From assembly GCA_016256075.1 (NCBI GenBank), contig SDVU01000784.1, positions 1-10,546 of the forward strand: DNA of 10,546 bases. The letters run 5' to 3'. The translations under genes were made by a program, and so were the position numbers. A model generated the notes under the pieces. That model was given only the letters and a program-made list of their open reading frames with translations. It ran no database searches and was not told where the DNA came from. Below are positions 6,426 through 10,546 of this stretch, one piece after another. Each line of letters starts with the position of its first letter. Within the stretch, counting starts at the first letter, position 1. Source of the stretch: Dictyocoela muelleri (lineage: Eukaryota > Microsporidia).

Positions 6426-6984
6426 ATGCCAAGAAACACAAAAAAACGAAAAATGCCACCAAGAAAGCCACGTAGCTACGTTTCGAAGGAAACAATACAA
6501 AACTTTCTCCATCTTTTGCAATCCGAAAAAAAGCAAAAAGAAATAATGTTTGCTCTAAAATTATCAAGATCATCAGTTAATAGATTGGCGCAAAGGTTTT
6601 TGAATGGAGATTTTGAGGAAGACAAAAAAATCATTTTTTAAGAAAAAAAAACGTGGAGCGAAAAAAGAATCTCTTCAAGAACGAGTGCAATAAACGTCGA
6701 GCCTGCAATTAACCCGTGCACGACACTGGAATCGATAAATTTAAATTTAAAAAACAATCGTAACATTATTTCATCTAGATCAAGTATATCAAAGGACATT
6801 AAAAAAATAGGGTTTACTCGAAAAATTCAATCAAAAATTCAATCAAAAATTCATATACCTAGAAATTCAGATTCAAATAAAACAACAAGATTCAATTATG
6901 CGAATTTAATAAGAGAAATATCTGATAATGATATTATTTTTATGGACGAATCTGGTTTCAATCTCCACCTGAGTAAAAAATATA
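6426..6984 (+). pseudogene. Tc1/mariner (IS630-like) transposase remnant, truncated
   Basis: From ATG at 6426 the frame encodes a helix-turn-helix DNA-binding region, YVSKETIQNFLHLLQSEKKQ followed by EIMFALKLSRSSVNRLAQRF, ending at a stop at 6641. After a frameshift in an A-run and a further stop and shift, another frame (6723 on) reads SSRSSISKDIKKIGFTRKI, then FMDESGFNLHLSKKY, the first catalytic Asp block of Tc1-like transposases. A family protein is about 340 residues; only roughly the first half is here, because the sequence passes into Merlin terminal repeats at 6985. The second Asp and third acidic residue are absent. A small 13-base duplication (AATCAAAAATTC) lies near 6825-6853. The element is dead in this copy. 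Confidence 0.85.
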
Positions 6985-7009
6985 GATCAAGTCGTTTTTT
7001 TCCTCAGGG
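6985..7009 (+). repeat. Extra direct copy of the Merlin M3 terminal repeat
   Basis: GATCAAGTCGTTTTTTTCCT and a few following bases form a tandem duplicate of the terminal repeat that starts at 7010, offset by 26 bases. It abuts the mariner remnant exactly where that frame loses its expected sequence after LSKKY. It may be the end of a second insertion or a duplication made on insertion. Confidence 0.7.
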
Positions 7010-7182
7010 GGATCAAGTCGTTTTTTCTCCCGGGAAAAAATAATAAAAACATATAATTTAAAGGAAATTAATTATATATCATTGATAATAAATAAATAAC
7101 ATAAGGTAAATGTAAATTTTTGTATTTTATAAATAAAAAAATAATTTAATTATAAATTTATTTTAAGCAACTTATAAACACT

Positions 7183-8045
7183 TTATGTAAAATTATTTCT
7201 GTTATTAAAATAGAAACAGAAAGCCTTAAAAAAATCGAATCAATTTTGTGTTAAAATTCCTTTGCACCTTTTTATTTCCAACTTTAACTCATTATGAAAT
7301 GATTCAACTGCCTGTGTATTTACGCCATTAAGAGAATTTACAAATTCATACTTATGACATACTGTATTATGTGTATAATTGAATTGGCGCAAACAGGCAT
7401 ATGAACGGTGCTATCTGTCCAAATTATACTATTGGGACATACCTGATAAACTATTATTGGAACCAAAGTTGTTTGTTCTTTGTTAGGGATATTCGTAGCA
7501 TATACCCTCGAAATGGATCCGTTTTCTAACTCAATTATACACAAAGCATCGGTACGATTGCTGGTTGATCTGCCTCGATGACTTTTACATTTAAAATTAA
7601 GCATTGTTTCATCGATTTGTATGATTCTCCCCTGTCCACCCATTTTATTTTCAGTAAAATTTACGATAGGTATTTTATCCACATTTTTTTTATTATTTTT
7701 ATTATTATGTATTTGTCTCGCTGGAAGGTTTTTATTAAAGTGTATAGGTGTTCTCGCGGCGTACATTAATACAATATTCGAAATAAATTTCATATCAACT
7801 TTGAATCCCTATATAAAACTACCAAGCCGCACACTAAAATATTTCTTATAAGTCCCGCATAATTTATTCATGCATCTCCATGCACATTCATCTATATTTC
7901 TTTTATAAGGAACTAGCACATTTTAAACTTTACACAATGAGCAGATCCTATGATTTTTAAGTAAAATTTTTCGCATTAAATACTCAACAAATTCACGTGC
8001 GGTGTTTGTATATATTTTTTCTCTTATTTTTCCAATATTAATCAT
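7183..8045 (-). pseudogene. Merlin/IS1595-like transposase M3, near full length but broken
   Basis: Start ATG is at 8045 (MINIGKIREKIYTNTAREF), about 35 bases inside the terminal palindrome. The zinc ribbon shows CSLC and WRCMNKLC. Then come GGQGRIIQIDETMLNFKCK (first Asp) and SHRGRSTSNRTDALC, IIWTD (second Asp), and NTVCHKYEFVNSLNGVNTQ followed by AVESFHNELK (third acidic residue). The C-terminus FDFFKAFCFYFNNRN ends at 7183, giving about 287 codons, typical for the family. Breaks seen are a TAA after the first Cys pair, a TAG before GFKVD, one frameshift just after IIWTDS, and a TGA near the C-terminus. It is the best preserved Merlin gene here and the closest relative of M5. Confidence 0.9.
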
Positions 8046-8078
8046 ATGGGTATTAAATTATAAAAAAATAAATTATAC

Positions 8079-8122
8079 GATCAAGTCGTTTTTCCCCCCT
8101 GGGGAAAAAAAACGACTTGATC
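8079..8122. repeat. Palindromic right terminus of the M3 element
   Basis: GATCAAGTCGTTTTT at 8079-8093 and AAAAACGACTTGATC at 8108-8122 form a perfect 15-bp stem, with further G/C pairing around CCCCCCTGGGG in the middle. The left end of the element has only a short version (TTTTTTCTCCCGGGAAAAAA). The stem lies just upstream of the M3 start codon. Confidence 0.85.
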
Positions 8123-8277
8123 CAAAATTTCAGTTAATATATGAAAAAATTTGTTAATGAGCAATATAAGTTGTTAATTGGTGGGGGTGTATTTTTCAAA
8201 AAAAATACTTTTTTTTATTTTCAAAGGAACAGGAATTTAATAATTTACATTGAATTTTCGATAACATCACTGGCTTT

Positions 8278-9095
8278 TTGTTTTCCCGCGGATGGCTGTA
8301 TAGTGGTTCCTCTCTTACATGGCATTCAAAGAAATGTTATATAGTTCTGAGTCGTTGGAAATATTGTTCTAATATTATTCACTTTTTTCTAATACTACAT
8401 TATCGTCTAATTATGAAAAAAAACCTGTTGAAACCTTTTATTTTAAAAAAATGGTTATCAGGCTCTATAGTTGAAGAAAAACAAAGTTAGACGTTGGTTT
8501 AATGACAGAGCGTATATAAGTTATTAAATAAGATATCAAATTTAAATATATTAGATAATAATATGCTTACTTTGACAAGATAGGCGGTGATGGTATAATA
8601 GTTGAGGTTGATGGGTCAAAGTTTGGGAAGAGAAAATATGAATTTGGTCTTATGGTTAATGGTTTTTTTATTTCTGTGCAGTAGAGAGGAGCAATTATAG
8701 ACGGATTATATTAAAAAGAAGCAAAACCAGGTCTATGAATGAATTGGAAAGTTTTTTTTAACAACTTTTGTGAAAACGGATTTAACAATATTTTCTGATA
8801 GTTGGCGTGGTTATTCAAACATCAAAAACTATTTTATCGATCATAAAGCTGTTAATAAATAAAAAAATTTACTTATTATACGACTGGAACAAATATTAAT
8901 ACAATAGATGAATGTAGGTCAACTATAAAGAAAAGTATTTCTTCCCGCCACATAACTAGGAAAATTTTTGATATGTATATTTTAAGAGTTATGATCAATA
9001 AAAATCAGAAAAATGCCTCATTTGAATTTTTTATTATATTAATTTTTTATGTGTTAATTAGGAGAATTTTCTTGAAAAAATACACCTTAAATTAA
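8278..9095 (+). pseudogene. Merlin/IS1595-like transposase remnant M4
   Basis: The clear core starts near 8577 with KIGGDGIIVEVDGSKFGKRK, the IS1595 first-Asp block, here EVDGS instead of EIDES. It continues in shifted frames with RRIILKRSKTRSMNELESFF, then IFSDSWRGYSNIKNYFIDHK (second Asp, then HKAVNK), then TGTNINTIDECRSTIKKS, where the family usually has TNTIEGTW. The C-terminal RHITRKIFDMYILRVMINKN ends at a stop at 9093-9095. At least three frameshifts and several stops interrupt it. The upstream part (about 8278-8570) has an open frame with KKCYIVLSRWKYCSNII that may be the worn zinc-ribbon region; that part is uncertain. The GKRKY/SDSWRGY signature makes it a subfamily distinct from M1-M3. 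Confidence 0.85.
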
Positions 9096-9866
9096 CAAGT
9101 TATATGGCAACAGCTCACAGATTATTAAAACATTAGGTTGCCTGAATATTTCCCCCACAGTCTTCATTAATGAAAGTATATTTATGACACACAGTATCAT
9201 GAGTAAAATCGAATTCATTTAAATTTGCATATGAGCGATTTTCATCAGTCCATATAGTTGAATTAATCGCAACCAGTAAACATATAATTAGAAATAATGT
9301 TGTTTTACTCTTATTTTCAATGACACAGTCAAAAACATGGTATAATTTCATTATCAAATTCAATCATACATAATACATCTGTTTTATTAGCTGGTGATCT
9401 GCCGCGATGACTTTTTTGCTTTCTAATTAAGCATAGTTTAATCAATTTAAATTATTTTTTTTTCACAGCCTAATTTATCATCAAAAAAATTAGGATCCGG
9501 AATCTCACCAACAATTATATTTACTGCTTTAAAACCTGAATTTTTGCTTAAAGACATATAATTTACAATGAACCGTCGTGACATTCTTGCAGTATAAAAT
9601 AAAATTTTCTTTACAATTAATTTGAAAGACAAATTCAAGTTTTCGAAGAAACCATCTTTTCGAATATTTCTCATAATTCTTGCACGGCGATTAATACATC
9701 GCCATGCATAAGAATATATACTTTGTTTGTATTTTCGCAAAAAGCATGATCTTTTACAAAAATTGCAGAAATTCTCTTTCTTTAGATATTTATTATCGAA
9801 TAAATACTGAATAAGTTTTAAATCATTAAGACTTTTGATTATTTCTTACAATTATTGAGGACTCAT
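9096..9866 (-). pseudogene. Merlin/IS1595-like transposase remnant M5
   Basis: ATG at 9866 gives MSPQ, then two TAA codons, then an open frame: SLNDLKLIQYLFDNKYLKKE, FCNFCKRSC and WRCINRRARI (zinc ribbon, last Cys lost), NIRKDGFFENLNLSFKLIVK, and IPDPNFFDDKLGCEKKII ending at a TAA at 9447. Just beyond, the first-Asp block IDETMLN is still legible but with TAA at the preceding Gln and at the Glu. Next come KSHRGRSPANKTDVLCMIEF, then IWTDENRSYANLNEFDFTHD (second Asp) and TVCHKYTFINEDCGGNIQA. After 9133 it is degraded (CFNNL visible). It is the same subfamily as M3. Its 3' end meets the 3' end of M4 head-on, so the true end of each is unclear. Confidence 0.88.
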
Positions 9867-9893
9867 GGGGGTTTAATTTTTTTTATTTGTCCT

Positions 9894-9920
9894 AAAATTT
9901 CTCTCCGGGAAAAAAATTTT
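9894..9920. repeat. Palindrome upstream of M5
   Basis: AAAATTT...CCGGGAAA...AATTTT forms an imperfect stem about 30 bases upstream of the M5 start. Its plan (oligo-T, CCCGG, oligo-A) resembles the terminal palindrome of M3 (8079-8122), and its TCTCCGGGAAAAAA part resembles the left end of M3 at 7027-7040. It is probably the terminal or subterminal repeat of the M5 element. Confidence 0.55.
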
Positions 9921-10001
9921 GAGATAGCGTCATAGTTTTAATTTTATCTTGCAAGTCTTAAAGTTTCATAGAGGATTAAAAAATATTTGAACTATCCAAA
10001 A

Positions 10002-10044
10002 ATTTTCATTAATATATGCAAATATTTTCATTAATATTTACAAA
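10002..10044 (+). repeat. Two tandem copies of a 21-bp AT-rich unit
   Basis: ATTTTCATTAATAT followed by a short variable part occurs twice, 21 bases apart, just left of the large palindrome. No function is suggested. Confidence 0.55.
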
Positions 10045-10063
10045 AAATTTCGGTTATCCAACG

Positions 10064-10377
10064 TGTTAATCACCTCCCTTTTTTTTAGGAAATCGTCATC
10101 TGTAAGAGGAAAATTAATAATTCTTATTTGAAATAAGCCGCAAATGACGAGTTCTCTTCTGATATAATTTTAATAATTTTTTTACGACCTTATATAGAAG
10201 TTTCCATAAATTTCCGCTTTGCGGAAATTTATGGAAACTTCTATATAAGGTCGTAAAAAATTAATTAAAATTATATCAGAGGAGAACTCGTCATTTGCGG
10301 CTTATTTCAAATAAGAATCATTTATTTTCCTCTTACAGATGACGATTTCCTAAAAAAGAGGGGGGTGACTGACTCGG
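10064..10377. repeat. 314-bp near-perfect palindrome FB4
   Basis: Arms 10064-10217 and 10221-10377 are inverted copies with only a 3-base loop (TTT at 10218-10220) between CCGC and GCGG. Mismatches and small indels are few and lie mainly toward the outer half. The left outer flank contains, on the minus strand, AACACGTTGGATAACCGAA (10049-10067), related to the tail at FB1 and FB3. There is no ORF. The palindrome ends 38 bases before the M6 start codon. It could be a MITE-type foldback or the end structure of the M6 element. Confidence 0.9.
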
Positions 10378-10415
10378 GCGACTTATCAATTCATAAATGA
10401 AAAGAAATAACCCCT

Positions 10416-10546
10416 ATGTTAAAACGTCTTAATAGAGCAAATGATCATGAATTATTAGCTATATAATGAATAACAGAAACATTGTGACAATGTTGCAGTT
10501 TTTGGAGATAGTCCAGGAAGATAAATGGTGTGTGCTGTGTAACAAA
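10416..10546 (+). CDS. 5' end of Merlin-like transposase M6, runs off the window
   Basis: ATG at 10416 opens MLKRLNRANDHELLAI and stops at 10466. An overlapping ATG at 10466 (TAATG) opens MNNRNIVTMLQFLEIV, followed by QEDKWCVLCNK, and stays open to the window end. CVLC is the first Cys pair of the zinc ribbon that precedes the DDE domain in ISXO2-like transposases. Comparison with the 2936-3058 fragment, where MLKRLNRA and the following helix share one frame, suggests that M6 has a frameshift near 10450, or that translation simply starts at 10466. The catalytic domain lies outside the window, so whether this copy is whole cannot be judged. The family call rests on the N-terminus and context only. 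Confidence 0.55.

Larger units (their letters stand above)
7010..8123 (-). mobile_element. Merlin element carrying M3, both ends present
   Basis: GGATCAAGTCGTTTTTT starts at 7010, and its inverted partner ends at 8123, bounding an 1114-bp unit with the M3 transposase inside. Size, terminal repeats and single gene fit a Merlin element. An 8-9 bp target duplication, usual for Merlin, could not be found, perhaps because the left end carries an extra repeat copy and both flanks are themselves transposons. The left end lies in the mariner remnant and the right end abuts the M4 region. Confidence 0.75.

Noticed and set aside
7578-7851. Plus-strand open frames over M3
   Set aside because: They are the reverse strand of the M3 transposase frame, hydrophobic only because of the AT-rich complement, with no supporting motif.
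212-9866. A reassigned genetic code (TAA/TAG read as Gln or Glu), suggested by TAA at the IDE motif in both M1 and M5 and at Gln positions
   Set aside because: Other stops replace Trp (NLW to TAG and KKW to TGA in M2, SDKW to TAG in M1), M2 and M3 use GAA at the same Glu, and frameshifts are common. Ordinary decay explains all of it.

Overview
The window is very AT-rich and holds no recognisable host gene, rRNA or tRNA gene. Nearly everything identifiable is transposon debris: remnants of six transposases of the IS1595/ISXO2-like (eukaryotic Merlin) superfamily, one Tc1/mariner (IS630-like) transposase remnant, and several long palindromic foldback or MITE-like elements. A compact, AT-rich eukaryote loaded with Merlin and mariner copies fits a microsporidian (Nosema/Hamiltosporidium-like). 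That placement is inference from element content only, because no host marker gene is present.

Layout. 1-152: a partial copy of a repeat arm. 212-905 (-): Merlin copy M1. 1015-2751 (-): Merlin copy M2, split by a separate 858-bp inverted-repeat element (1397-2254) with a 5-bp target duplication. 2936-3058 (-): N-terminal scrap of a third Merlin type, next to a 268-bp foldback (3109-3376). 3381-4197: no recognisable gene. 4200-4992: a TA-flanked MITE made of two successive palindromes that share one ~85-bp unit. 5338-5580 and 5608-5729: two more palindromes. 6140-7009 (+): Tc1/mariner remnant whose left end is expanded into eleven 22-bp repeats. 7010-8123: Merlin element with terminal repeats and a nearly complete decayed transposase M3 (-). 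8278-9095 (+) and 9096-9866 (-): convergent Merlin copies M4 and M5. 10064-10377: a 314-bp near-perfect palindrome. 10416-10546 (+): the 5' end of Merlin copy M6, which runs out of the window.

How the parts relate. The Merlin copies fall into at least four protein types: M1; M2; M3 with M5; and M4. The M6/2936-3058 N-termini form a further type unless they belong to M1. M1-M5 are broken by stops and frameshifts, so this is a transposon graveyard in which any mobilisation would need proteins made elsewhere. The palindromic elements have no coding capacity and are candidates for non-autonomous partners of the mariner or Merlin transposases. The most unusual structure is the element nested in M2: each of its ~180-bp inverted repeats carries a tRNA-like Pol III promoter (A box, B box and oligo-T stop) pointing outward.
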